Assembly (NCBI GenBank): GCA_910577365.1
Contig: CAJTMU010000055.1
Coordinates: forward strand, 1-14,119
DNA: 14,119 bases
Direction: 5' to 3'
Source: an uncultured Oscillospiraceae bacterium
Lineage (GTDB): Bacteria > Bacillota > Clostridia > Oscillospirales > Ruminococcaceae
Shown here: one piece after another, positions 1 through 7,626 of the stretch
Layout of the letters: every line of letters begins with the position of its first letter
How positions within the stretch are numbered: position 1 is the stretch's first letter
Program-made: the position numbers and the translations under genes
Notes under the pieces: model-generated
Told to the model about the DNA's origin: nothing
What the model saw: only the letters and a program-made list of their open reading frames with translations
Database searches by the model: none

Positions 1-567
1 ACATCTTTTAACGGAAAGACTGCGGAGCAGTTTGCCGAGCATCTTAATAAGCTCACTGAGGCTGGCGTAAAGGCGCTGATAATCGACGTAAGGCAGAACG
101 GAGGCGGTGTGGTAGCCGCTCTTAAGCCAATTTTAAACAGATTTATACCTGCGGCAATCATTGCCACAGCGGAGTATTCCGATGGCAGCAGAAGAACGCT
201 TCTCGAAACAGACTCCGAGGTACATTCAGACTTGCCGATAGCTGTGCTTGTAGACGGCGGAACAGCTTCCGCTTCAGAGCTGTTCGCGGTGGCGCTGAGG
301 GATGAATGCGGTGCGGTATTGGTGGGAACGCAGACCTACGGCAAGGCGGTGATGCAGAACACCTTTGAGTTTTCTGACGGAAGTGCACTAACTGTATCCG
401 TTGCAAAGATTTACCCGTCAAAATCGGAAAGCTATGACGGAGTCGGGCTTAAGCCGGATTATCTGTCGGAGCTGCCCGCGGGAGCGGTTCTCGGCAACCT
501 TTCCGACGATATGGATTCACAGCTGCAAAAAGCTCTGGAGGTAATCGCTCCCAGCAAAGGCAGTTAA
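1..567 (+). CDS. S41 family (C-terminal processing) peptidase, 3' part only
   Basis: The frame is open from the first base of the window, so the N-terminus, including any signal peptide and the PDZ domain usual in this family, lies outside; 188 residues remain. What is present is the S41 protease core. The LIIDVRQNGGG strand-turn is at residues 27-37. The GGTASASELFA motif holds the likely nucleophile Ser90. TYGKAV holds the likely catalytic Lys115, 25 residues later, the spacing expected of the Ser-Lys dyad of Tsp/CtpA/CtpB. Family members cleave extracytoplasmic proteins near their C-termini, often in envelope quality control or sporulation signalling; the substrate here is unknown. It ends with TAA, 167 bases before greA. 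The family assignment is firm, the specific role is not. Confidence 0.9.
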   Translation, partial: TSFNGKTAEQFAEHLNKLTEAGVKALIIDVRQNGGGVVAALKPILNRFIPAAIIATAEYSDGSRRTLLETDSEVHSDLPIAVLVDGGTASASELFAVALRDECGAVLVGTQTYGKAVMQNTFEFSDGSALTVSVAKIYPSKSESYDGVGLKPDYLSELPAGAVLGNLSDDMDSQLQKALEVIAPSKGS

Positions 568-734
568 GCTATCATGAACCTGTCCCGTATCTTTCCCCAT
601 ACATCTCGCCTGTGTGGTATCATATGTCGGGATACTCAGGACTTTGGTAATTAAAAGAGCTTTTTGGGAATATAAGTAAAAACGCGGGTCGGGCTGCGGT
701 CAGGCTGCGCATTAAATATTTTGGAGGATTAATA

Positions 735-1223
735 ATGAACAAGCCTATTACAGTATTGACAAGAAACGGCGAAGCAAAGCTAAAGGCGGAGCTTGACGAG
801 CTTAAATCTGTGCGCCGACGCGAGATAGCCGAGAAAATAAAGGTCGCGCTTTCCTTCGGCGACCTTTCGGAAAACAGCGAATATGACGAGGCGAAGAACG
901 AACAGGGTATAATTGAATCCCGCATTGCGGAAATAGAGGCTACCCTTGCCCATGCTCAGATCATTGACGACGATGATATCTCCACGGAAAAGGTTGGAAT
1001 CGGAACTATTGTCAAGATACTTGATATAGAGATGGAGGAAGAGATGGAGTTCAAGATGGTGGGCACCAAGGAGGCGGATATCAACAGCGGCAGGCTGTCT
1101 GACGAATCCCCAATAGGAGCCGCCATACTCGGACATAAGGTAAGCGAGGTAGTGGACGTTGAGACACCATCGGGAACACTTAAGTTTGAAATTCTTGATA
1201 TCAGGAAGGACGACGAGGAATAA
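735..1223 (+). CDS. greA: Transcription elongation factor GreA
   Basis: A protein of 162 residues, the usual GreA length. It enters the RNA polymerase secondary channel and stimulates cleavage of backtracked RNA so that stalled elongation complexes restart. Residues 1-75 form the antiparallel coiled coil; its tip has the GDLSENSEYDEAK motif with the acidic pair Asp43 and Glu46 that help hold the catalytic magnesium. The C-terminal FKBP-like domain has the SPIGAAILGHK signature near residues 124-134. The ATG is preceded by a TTGGAGG ribosome binding site about 9 bases upstream. lysS follows after 32 bases on the same strand, so the two are probably co-transcribed, an arrangement frequent in Firmicutes. 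No odd residues were seen. Confidence 0.97.
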   Translation: MNKPITVLTRNGEAKLKAELDELKSVRRREIAEKIKVALSFGDLSENSEYDEAKNEQGIIESRIAEIEATLAHAQIIDDDDISTEKVGIGTIVKILDIEMEEEMEFKMVGTKEADINSGRLSDESPIGAAILGHKVSEVVDVETPSGTLKFEILDIRKDDEE

Positions 1224-1255
1224 GGCTGTATAAAAAGCCGAAAGGAGCAAAATAA

Positions 1256-2764
1256 ATGGCTAACGAAAATGACGAGATACAGGAGCTTACCGCGGAAGAG
1301 CTTGACGAGCAGCACCGCGTAAGGCTGGAAAAGCTCGCGGGATTAAAGGCTGCGGGGAAAGACCCCTATGTCATCACAAACTATGACGTTACGATAAAGA
1401 ACAGCGAGATACGTGAGAGATTTGAGGAGCTGGAAAACAAGGATGTAGTGATTGCGGGCAGGATAATGTCTTGGCGCGATATGGGCAAGGCGAATTTTAT
1501 CGATGTGCGCGACGGCTCGGACAGAATGCAGGTTTATGTCAAGATAGACGAGATAGGCGAGGAGAATTTCAGCGAGTTCAAGAAGTGGGATCTGGGAGAT
1601 ATCGTGGGCGTTAAGGGATTTGTGTTCAAGACCCGCCGCGGGGAGATATCGGTTCACGCAAAGGAGATAACTTTGCTCACCAAGTCGCTGCTGCCGCTGC
1701 CCGAAAAGTGGCACGGTCTCAGAGACAAGGAGGAGCGTTACAGAAAACGTTACCTTGACCTCATCGCCAACCCCGACGTTAAGGATACATTTGTAAAGCG
1801 CTCCGCGATACTGCGTGAAATACGCGCGTTTCTGGACGCTCATGGGTATCTCGAGGTGGACACTCCCGTGCTGCTGCCGCTGGAGATAGGCGCCGCGGCG
1901 CGTCCGTTCAAGACACATCACAACGCGCTGGACATAGATATGTATATGCGCATAGAGACTGAGCTGTACTTAAAGCGGCTTATCGTTGGCGGATTTGACA
2001 AGGTGTACGAGGTGGGCCGCATATTCCGCAACGAGGGTATGGACGCTACGCATAATCCCGAATTTACCAGTATAGAGATGTATCAGGCTTACACGGATTA
2101 TTTCGGCATGATGGATCTGATAGAGGAGCTTTACAGAACTGTTGCGGTAAATGTGTGCGGAGCGGACACCGTAAGCTATCAGGGCAAGGAAATAGCAGTG
2201 GGCAAGCCGTGGGAGCGCCTTACGATGATAGAGGCGGTAAAGAAATACGCGGGAGTGGACTATAACGAATGGGCTGACGATGCGGCTGCGCGTGCCTGCG
2301 CAAAGGAGCACCACATAGACGAGGAGTTGGACGGAAGCTCCACAAAGGGTCATGTTCTCATAGCATTTTTTGAGGCATATGTGGAGGACAAGCTTATTCA
2401 GCCGACCATTATTTATGATTATCCTGTGGAAAATTCTCCGTTGGCGAAGAGAAAACCCGATTTTCCCGCGTTTACTGAGAGATTTGAGTATTTCATAAAC
2501 GGAACGGAGTTCGGAAACGCTTTTTCGGAGCTGAACGACCCGTTAGATCAGCGTGAGCGCTTCACGAAGCAGGTTGCTGCAAAGCGTGCCCAAGGCGGAA
2601 ATGACGCGCAGTTGGATGAGGATTTCCTTACCGCGCTGGAATACGGTATGCCTCCAACGGGCGGTCTGGGATTCGGATTTGACAGGCTGGTAATGCTGCT
2701 GACGGATTCCCCCAGCATAAGAGATGTACTGCTGTTCCCCACAATGAGACCGACTAATATTTGA
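1256..2764 (+). CDS. lysS: Lysyl-tRNA synthetase, class II
   Basis: A cytoplasmic enzyme of 502 residues that charges tRNA-Lys with lysine using ATP. The N-terminal OB-fold anticodon-binding domain spans roughly residues 60-142 (VVIAGRIMSWRDMGKANFID). The class II catalytic core follows: motif 1 near 187-208, motif 2 as FRNEGMDATHNPEF (257-270), and motif 3 as GLGFGFDRLVMLL (470-482). The conserved AAARPFKTHHNALD segment (213-226) is present and settles the lysine rather than aspartate or asparagine family. Just before it the sequence reads PLEIGAAARPF where many LysRS have a PGG-like turn, a small local variation. The ATG has an AAAGGAGC ribosome binding site. The length and complete motifs suggest a functional enzyme downstream of greA in one operon. 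Confidence 0.97.
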   Translation: MANENDEIQELTAEELDEQHRVRLEKLAGLKAAGKDPYVITNYDVTIKNSEIRERFEELENKDVVIAGRIMSWRDMGKANFIDVRDGSDRMQVYVKIDEIGEENFSEFKKWDLGDIVGVKGFVFKTRRGEISVHAKEITLLTKSLLPLPEKWHGLRDKEERYRKRYLDLIANPDVKDTFVKRSAILREIRAFLDAHGYLEVDTPVLLPLEIGAAARPFKTHHNALDIDMYMRIETELYLKRLIVGGFDKVYEVGRIFRNEGMDATHNPEFTSIEMYQAYTDYFGMMDLIEELYRTVAVNVCGADTVSYQGKEIAVGKPWERLTMIEAVKKYAGVDYNEWADDAAARACAKEHHIDEELDGSSTKGHVLIAFFEAYVEDKLIQPTIIYDYPVENSPLAKRKPDFPAFTERFEYFINGTEFGNAFSELNDPLDQRERFTKQVAAKRAQGGNDAQLDEDFLTALEYGMPPTGGLGFGFDRLVMLLTDSPSIRDVLLFPTMRPTNI

Positions 2765-2855
2765 CGGTTGACGGCTTTGGTGTCGCTTTGCGGCAGGCTG
2801 TCATATTGCAGAAAAGCTATTTAGGCGCAATACTGACGCGGGGAATTTTTCGCGA

Positions 2856-2904
2856 GAGCCTGTGAAAGTTCGCTTTGCAAAGCAAAGTGAGCTTTTATAG
2901 GTTT
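2856..2904 (+). other. Long stem-loop in the gap after lysS
   Basis: Bases 2856-2878 pair with 2882-2904 around a 3-base AAA loop, giving a 23-bp stem with no unpaired position if G-U pairs are allowed. Six pairs are G-U and none is A-C when read as + strand RNA, so the fold is specific to the + transcript. No run of T follows directly, so it is not a textbook terminator. It may be an mRNA 3' end or processing signal for lysS, or part of the leader of the next gene. Confidence 0.6.
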
Positions 2905-2992
2905 GTCACGGAGTGTAAATAAGTTGCTCCGGTTCAACACTTTGCATACAGACAGCGGTGAGAAAAATTTCTAAATTAAATCAGGAGGATAT

Positions 2993-3787
2993 ATGGCGGA
3001 CAAGGACGATGAACAAAGGCTTTTGCAGGAGCGGCGCGAGCTGCTCAAGCTTAGACAGGGGCTAATTGAGGAAAGCGATATTATACCGCAGGACGAGCCG
3101 GAGGAGATACCCAAGCCGACGGGTACTAAGGCTGTCGAGAATTTTTTTTATCACTACAAGTGGTATGTGGTGGTGATAGCTTTTTTCGCGGTTGTTTTAG
3201 TGGTTATGATTGTTCAGGCGGTAACAAGGGAAAAGCCGGACCTTAAAGTTGCGGTTATCTCAAGCGCGGTGGAGAGCGGCATATATCCAAAGCTGAACGA
3301 TATTGAGAATACTCTGGAAAAATACTGCCCCGACTTTGACGGCAACGGCTATGTTCATGTCCAGGTGAATTATATTGATTTAAGTACCGCAAGTGGGAAT
3401 ATCGAATATATAGATACCAACCGCCAGAAGTTTCAGTCAATAGAGCTTTTCGGCGGGGAGAGCCAGATGTGGCTCTGCGATTACGGCGTTATTGAGGAAC
3501 TTTACAGCGCCTATGAAAAGATAGATTTTTTCGTGGATTTTTCAGAGGAATTCCCCGAAGCGGAGCTTATCGACGCGGAGGGACTTGTTCTCAGTGCCAC
3601 CGATTTTACCGTTCACGCCCGATGGAGCACCTGCCCCGACGATGTGGCAGTGTATGTCAGAAATGTTTTTGAGAATATGACCGGAAACAGCAAGCAGGCG
3701 CAGGAACAGCGAGAGAGGGCGCTTACAGTTTATCGCAATATTGCTTCGGGTCGCGTGGTGAACGCGGAGAATACAGAAGAGCCTTAA
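2993..3787 (+). CDS. Single-pass membrane protein of unknown function
   Basis: A protein of 264 residues that I do not assign to a named family. Residues 1-50 are charged and probably cytoplasmic (coiled-coil-like EERR/LLKLRQ, then acidic with prolines). One hydrophobic segment at about 57-77 follows an aromatic FFYHYKWY stretch. The remaining ~185 residues, beginning KPDLKVAVIS, should lie outside the membrane; there is no signal peptidase or lipobox motif. The outer part looks like a mixed alpha/beta domain, with paired acidic surfaces and few cysteines. The ATG has a perfect AGGAGG at 2981-2986. It stands alone between the lysS gap and a strong stem-loop, so it is probably monocistronic. 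Membrane anchoring is well supported; function is not. Confidence 0.85.
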   Translation: MADKDDEQRLLQERRELLKLRQGLIEESDIIPQDEPEEIPKPTGTKAVENFFYHYKWYVVVIAFFAVVLVVMIVQAVTREKPDLKVAVISSAVESGIYPKLNDIENTLEKYCPDFDGNGYVHVQVNYIDLSTASGNIEYIDTNRQKFQSIELFGGESQMWLCDYGVIEELYSAYEKIDFFVDFSEEFPEAELIDAEGLVLSATDFTVHARWSTCPDDVAVYVRNVFENMTGNSKQAQEQRERALTVYRNIASGRVVNAENTEEP

Positions 3788-3792
3788 TGCAG

Positions 3793-3819
3793 AAACACCG
3801 CACAGCCCGTGCGGTGTTT
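3793..3819 (+). terminator. Intrinsic terminator-like hairpin after the membrane protein gene
   Basis: A perfect 11-bp inverted repeat (AAACACCGCAC / GTGCGGTGTTT) with an AGCCC loop begins six bases after the stop codon of the 2993-3787 gene. The T-run is short (TTT within the stem), so termination may be partial. Position and stability make a terminator the best reading. Confidence 0.75.
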
Positions 3820-3870
3820 GCTTGAGGAGTTGGCTTTATCGGTTGTGCTCCGCGCTTTTTGACTCGGAGT

Positions 3871-3890
3871 TAAAAGGGGTGATCCCCCCT
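3871..3890 (-). terminator. Weak intrinsic terminator for the 3940-4383 gene
   Basis: Read on the - strand, AGGGG, a GGATCA loop and CCCCT are followed by more T, about 50 bases after the stop codon. The stem is only 5 bp, so this is tentative. Confidence 0.4.
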
Positions 3891-3939
3891 GCAGTAACGT
3901 CACAAGGAACGTATTCAGGCAAACGCCGCGAGTTGTTTT

Positions 3940-4383
3940 TCATAGAAAATTCTTAAGGTTGTCACAGTATTCCTGCTCACGTTTGAGGAGGTTCTGCGCA
4001 TCGTCCTTTATCCTTTCCTCAGCACCGTGGGAGCGGTTTACGGCGTGCTGCATATCAATTATTCCCATAGTGGTGCCTCTAATCATGATTTTGGCAAGAC
4101 GGGCGCTGCTTTGTCCTGTCATGGTTTTCATGGCAATGCCCATTTTAGCCATTGCTTTGATATGGGGCGGAGTCTGTTTGGGAGTCACCCCGCGGCGCGT
4201 AAGTTCTCCCCGTGCTTCCGCCGCTATGTTTTTGTAGCGTTCGCGCTGTGCTGCGATTTCGCGGTGGAGTTGTGTGTTGCGGCAGCGCTTGAGAATATCT
4301 CCCGAAGCGTCATAAGCCATGTCGGCATTTTTGTAGACGCTTTTCAGGATTTCCGCGCTTTGTCGGTTTTTAAAGCTGCTCAT
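3940..4383 (-). CDS. Small helical cytoplasmic protein, unknown function
   Basis: A protein of 147 residues starting MSSFKNRQSAE. The open frame extends 18 codons further upstream, but only the ATG at 4383 has a ribosome binding site (GAGG about 7 bases before it), and the upstream ATG lies inside a hairpin arm, so 4383 is preferred. The sequence is almost entirely predicted helix, rich in Lys, Arg, Glu, Ala and Met, with no membrane segment. Heptad-like stretches (CRNTQLHREIAAQRERYKNI; later EERIKDDAQNLLKREQEY) suggest a four-helix bundle of the ferritin-like/DUF2383-like kind, but the metal-ligand pattern of ferritins is not evident. A central KAMAKMGIAMKTMTG run is methionine-rich. It is divergent from the 4597 gene. 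The call is a real but uncharacterised gene. Confidence 0.75.
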   Translation of the reverse strand: MSSFKNRQSAEILKSVYKNADMAYDASGDILKRCRNTQLHREIAAQRERYKNIAAEARGELTRRGVTPKQTPPHIKAMAKMGIAMKTMTGQSSARLAKIMIRGTTMGIIDMQHAVNRSHGAEERIKDDAQNLLKREQEYCDNLKNFL

Positions 4384-4434
4384 ATTAAAGACCTCGCTTT
4401 CTTGGCTTTTACTTATCTTCGGCACGAAATCGTA

Positions 4435-4484
4435 CAAAAATCAGAGCAAAGGCTCGGATATATACGGTTTTGCTCTGATTTTTG
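4435..4484. promoter_or_regulatory. Large inverted repeat in the leader of the 3940-4383 gene
   Basis: Bases 4435-4450 and 4469-4484 form a perfect 16-bp inverted repeat (CAAAAATCAGAGCAAA and its complement) around an 18-base spacer. Because the arms end in A or T runs, the transcript in either direction resembles an intrinsic terminator. It lies between two divergent starts, so it cannot end either flanking gene. The best reading is an attenuator about 50 bases ahead of the - strand ATG; a protein-binding operator is the alternative. Confidence 0.55.
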
Positions 4485-4508
4485 AATACACTTCCGCCGA
4501 AGATTGGT

Positions 4509-4550
4509 ATTATACATATTTTTATCGGTTTTCGCGAGAATATGTATAAC
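4509..4550. promoter_or_regulatory. Second inverted repeat with possible divergent -10 boxes
   Basis: TTATACATATT (4510-4520) and AATATGTATAA (4539-4549) form a perfect 11-bp inverted repeat with an 18-base spacer. Each arm carries a sigma-A-like -10 hexamer: TATAAT on the - strand (4514-4509) and TATAAC on the + strand (4545-4550). Neither has a good -35 at normal spacing, so activator-dependent or weak promoters are possible. Confidence 0.4.
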
Positions 4551-4596
4551 GGAATGCAGGCGAAATATTGCCATTTTTAACCGAAAGGAATCAAAA

Positions 4597-5181
4597 ATGA
4601 AAAGAGAAACCTTTATTAAATTGACCCTGAAGGGATTGGGATATGTCGTACTGGGAAACGTGCTTTGCCTTTTCATGACAATGGGACTTGGAATGTTTGG
4701 GGTAAATCTGTTTACCAAAGTAGTTTCGATATCCTGCGGGTCTCTTATTTTTTTTCTTTTAATATTTACCGTGGCATGGAAAGACGGTACAAGGGAACGC
4801 AGTTTGATAAAGCTCGGCAGGGAAACCGCTGAGAAAAAGCGACGCTGGATATTGATAGGCATGATTATGTTTGTTTTCGCGGCGCTGCCCTCGGCAGTGC
4901 TGTTGCTGAACAAGCTTTACTTTCCCGAGCAGGACTTGCTTATTCCATATCGTCTTATCAGCGGCAGTGCCTATCCGTTTGTTATGGCTTTTATTCCGCC
5001 GGTTACCACTGAATCCGAAGCATGGGTCGAAACATCTCTCAGGCAAATTGATAATATGAGTATGATTTTCCCCATACTCATGATGGTTTATTATCTTCTT
5101 ATTCCCGTTGCGACGCAGTTCGGCTATTATATAGGATTTAATGATAAGCTGAATAAGGATAAAATAATGTATGGCAAATAA
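4597..5181 (+). CDS. Multi-pass membrane protein of unknown function
   Basis: A protein of 194 residues starting MKRETFIKLT, preceded by AAAGGAA seven bases before the ATG. The frame is open from 4504, but the upstream codons have no ribosome binding site and overlap the inverted repeat, so they are treated as leader. Hydrophobic segments lie at about residues 12-36, 43-61, 84-105 and 154-178, with a weaker one near 122-136, giving four or five membrane passes. Basic clusters at 62-83 (RERSLIKLGRETAEKKRR) mark a cytoplasmic loop. No catalytic motif, lipobox or transporter signature is recognised. It appears to be a single-gene unit divergent from the 3940-4383 gene and ended by the terminator near 5362. 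Membrane location is well supported; function is unknown. Confidence 0.8.
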   Translation: MKRETFIKLTLKGLGYVVLGNVLCLFMTMGLGMFGVNLFTKVVSISCGSLIFFLLIFTVAWKDGTRERSLIKLGRETAEKKRRWILIGMIMFVFAALPSAVLLLNKLYFPEQDLLIPYRLISGSAYPFVMAFIPPVTTESEAWVETSLRQIDNMSMIFPILMMVYYLLIPVATQFGYYIGFNDKLNKDKIMYGK

Positions 5182-5361
5182 GTGACGCGGCTTTGTGTTT
5201 CTTCGTCATAATTTACAATTCTGCCGTGCAATGCTGATAAATAAAATTCTTGAAAAATGCATGTTTTTGCACACAAATGATGTGTTTAATTAAGATATTA
5301 TGTAACAGATTGAAAAATTTCCTGCGCAAACATTACTTTGTTATAATTTTTTTACAAGCTG

Positions 5362-5392
5362 ATATCCCCCGTTTAAGCGGGGGATATTTTTA
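5362..5392 (+). terminator. Intrinsic terminator after the 4597-5181 gene
   Basis: A perfect 10-bp stem (ATATCCCCCG / CGGGGGATAT) with a TTTAAG loop leads straight into a run of T on the + strand. It is about 180 bases after the stop codon at 5181. On the - strand no T-run follows, so it does not obviously serve the converging kinase gene. The AT-rich 180 bases ahead of it show no gene. Confidence 0.85.
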
Positions 5393-5403
5393 ATATGTAG
5401 TTT

Positions 5404-7500
5404 TTATTGCCATGATTTAGATGAGGCATTAAGTATTTTTCTTTCCAGCACCTCTTTAATAAGCGACTGAAGGCTTACCATATCTATCGGCTTAGGGGCG
5501 TGGGCGTCCATGCCAGCTTCTATTGATTTTTTGCGGTCCTCAGCGTAAGTGTTGGCGGAAAGGGCTATTATCGGAACGCCGGCGCGTTCCTTGTCGTTCA
5601 GACTTCTTATAGCTCGGGAAGCCTCATAACCGTTCATACGCGGCATCTGAATGTCCATCAGTACAAAGTCGTAATAACCCGCATCGTTGTTTTTTATCAT
5701 TTCAACCGCAATATCGCCGTCCGAAGCAGTTTCCACAACGAAGCCATCCTCGGTTAGCAGCGCCTGTGCTATCTCGCTGTTTATTTCGTTATCCTCAACC
5801 AAAAGCAGCCGCCTGCCCTTGAGAGATATCGGCTCGGAGGGTGCTGCTGAAAGTGCTCCGATATCCTTTTCAAGATATTTAAGGACAATTGTTACCGTAA
5901 ATTTACTTCCCTCTCCCTGTTTGCTCTTAACATCTATTCTGCCGTCCATCAAATCTACAAGACTGCGGACAACCGCCATACCAAGTCCGCTTCCCAGAAC
6001 GCCGCTTTTAGTGGTGTTCTTCTCTCTCGTAAACGGTTCAAACATATGCTCCAAAAACTGCTCGGAGATTCCGATACCATTGTCCACAACCTCAAAAGTG
6101 TATTTTCCATAACCTCCCGATACCGTTTCTTCCTTCACCGTGAGCGTTACTTTTCCATGGGAGTTAGTGTATTTTGCGGCATTATCAAGAAGCTGGCATA
6201 GTATTTCCTTTGTTCTGATGATGTCTACATATACTGAAAAATGTGTGACCGCTGATTTGTCAATTGTAAAACAAATGGATTTTGCGCTCATCTGCGGTAA
6301 AACCACCTTTTCAACTTCAGCCAACAGATCAATTAGATGACATTCGGTTTCAGCCAGAACTGCCTTGCCTGATTCCATGCGGGTCACCTCAAGAGCCTCG
6401 TTTACGATAGTAAGAAGCTGATTTCCCGAAAACTTTATTTTTTCAAGGTAATCTGCGGTTCTGTCCTGTTCATCGATATGCATTCTTATAAGGTCGGTAA
6501 AACCCAGAATAGCGTTAAGAGGAGTCCTGATATCGTGGGACATATTTGACAAAAAAGTGCTTTTGGCGATATTGGCTGCCTGCGCCTGTCTGAGTGAGAC
6601 CTGAAGCAGCTTCTGGCGTTCTATCTGCTCAGTGATATCCTTTGCCATTACCAGAGCTGTGACCTGCCCATCGCCGCCCTCGCCAAGCAGTACCACATAA
6701 TGAAGCAGCCGTTTTCTGCCCAGCGTATCCACAGCCCAGCTGTCATAGGTCTGCTCCAGTTCACCGTTGTCATAGCAGCTTAAAAGGCGCTTTATATCAA
6801 AGAATCCCTTGTATTCGTTTGGCTCGTTCTGATTTATCCTTTTGGAGGAAAAATTTATAAAATCGGAAAATCCGGTTTCCACAGAGTCGTTTATGGAATC
6901 AAACACATCAAACATCTGTCCGTCGTATGTCTGGGTCACGGCGGTGATAAATTTATCCTCGGTAAGGCTTATTTCAAAGAAGAACAAAGCGTCGTAAAGA
7001 ATTGCCTTTCGATACTGGCTTTCGCGGGCGGAGATACGTACCAGTTCGTTGTTTATTGATTCCAGATTGTTCATGCGTTTTTTAATTCTGTCTGTATTGT
7101 CGGCAATAAATACATAGAAAATTCCGCCGGACTCGGTTCGTATAAAATGCCCGTAATCCTCTACCCAATGCTCTGTACCGTCTTTATGGTTTATTCTGTA
7201 CTCCACATAGTCAAGGTGATTTTTGTTGTTGATTACCTGATAAGCTATGCTTTTTTGAACTTTGTCAAGATCATCGGGAAAAACCATCCCCTTAAATGTT
7301 CCGCCTGTCAGCTTTAAAAATTCCTCGCGGCTGTCGCAGCCGAAGATGCCGAGCAGCGCATCATTTATGTGCAGTATCTCCTCGTTTCCGTCCGCGCGGT
7401 AAATGAAAAAACCGCCCGGCATATTCTCCACGATGTTACGGAATAAGTCTGTCGGGCATTTGTCAAAGGCTTTCATTAACTCTTTAGTGCTCTCATCCAT
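5404..7500 (-). CDS. Cytoplasmic hybrid sensor histidine kinase (PAS-HisKA-HATPase-REC)
   Basis: A protein of 698 residues with no membrane segment, so it senses a cytoplasmic cue. The order is: PAS/PAC domain about 18-138 (ENMPGGFFIYRADG, then the PAC-like HKDGTEHWVEDYG); a second, divergent PAS-like region about 162-293 ending in AKDITEQIERQK; HisKA with phospho-acceptor His322 in SNMSHDIRTPLNAILGF; HATPase with the N box LLDNAAKYT (Asn440), G1 box DNGIGIS (473-479) and G2 box GSGLGMAV (503-510); and a C-terminal receiver with the acidic pair Glu569/Asp570, phospho-acceptor Asp616 in LMDIQMP, Ser648 and Lys670. All catalytic residues are present. There is no HPt or DNA-binding output domain, so phosphate probably passes to a separate HPt or regulator not seen here. 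The start has AGAGGG 6-11 bases upstream. The DUF4037 gene precedes it on the same strand. Confidence 0.93.
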   Translation of the reverse strand: MDESTKELMKAFDKCPTDLFRNIVENMPGGFFIYRADGNEEILHINDALLGIFGCDSREEFLKLTGGTFKGMVFPDDLDKVQKSIAYQVINNKNHLDYVEYRINHKDGTEHWVEDYGHFIRTESGGIFYVFIADNTDRIKKRMNNLESINNELVRISARESQYRKAILYDALFFFEISLTEDKFITAVTQTYDGQMFDVFDSINDSVETGFSDFINFSSKRINQNEPNEYKGFFDIKRLLSCYDNGELEQTYDSWAVDTLGRKRLLHYVVLLGEGGDGQVTALVMAKDITEQIERQKLLQVSLRQAQAANIAKSTFLSNMSHDIRTPLNAILGFTDLIRMHIDEQDRTADYLEKIKFSGNQLLTIVNEALEVTRMESGKAVLAETECHLIDLLAEVEKVVLPQMSAKSICFTIDKSAVTHFSVYVDIIRTKEILCQLLDNAAKYTNSHGKVTLTVKEETVSGGYGKYTFEVVDNGIGISEQFLEHMFEPFTREKNTTKSGVLGSGLGMAVVRSLVDLMDGRIDVKSKQGEGSKFTVTIVLKYLEKDIGALSAAPSEPISLKGRRLLLVEDNEINSEIAQALLTEDGFVVETASDGDIAVEMIKNNDAGYYDFVLMDIQMPRMNGYEASRAIRSLNDKERAGVPIIALSANTYAEDRKKSIEAGMDAHAPKPIDMVSLQSLIKEVLERKILNASSKSWQ

Positions 7501-7548
7501 AAATTTCCCTCTTTCCAGATTGATCCAGCTGCTCTGTTTTACAAATTA

Positions 7549-7565
7549 TCTGTCACGATGACAGA
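7549..7565. promoter_or_regulatory. Short palindrome upstream of the hybrid kinase gene
   Basis: TCTGTCACGATGACAGA is a 7-bp inverted repeat with a 3-base centre, 49 bases before the kinase ATG and 62 bases after the DUF4037 stop. It could be an operator or a small RNA hairpin between the two genes. There is no T-run strong enough for a terminator. Confidence 0.35.
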
Positions 7566-7626
7566 AGACCTTTTGCTTGCCCCAGCGGTGATTTGATTTC
7601 GCTAATTTTTGTTGCTGTCCGCATAA

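Noticed and set aside
4384..4437. An 18-codon N-terminal extension of the 3940-4383 gene (start at 4437)
   Set aside because: No ribosome binding site, and its ATG overlaps an arm of the inverted repeat; the ATG at 4383 has GAGG at a good distance.
4504..4596. A 31-codon N-terminal extension of the 4597-5181 gene
   Set aside because: No ribosome binding site, and it covers the inverted repeat; MKRETF with AAAGGAA upstream is a better start.
5182..5361. A small RNA gene between the membrane protein and its terminator
   Set aside because: TATAAT is present at 5342-5347, but TTGAAA at 5310-5315 is 26 bases away and the transcript would run straight into the terminator, so no credible RNA gene is supported.
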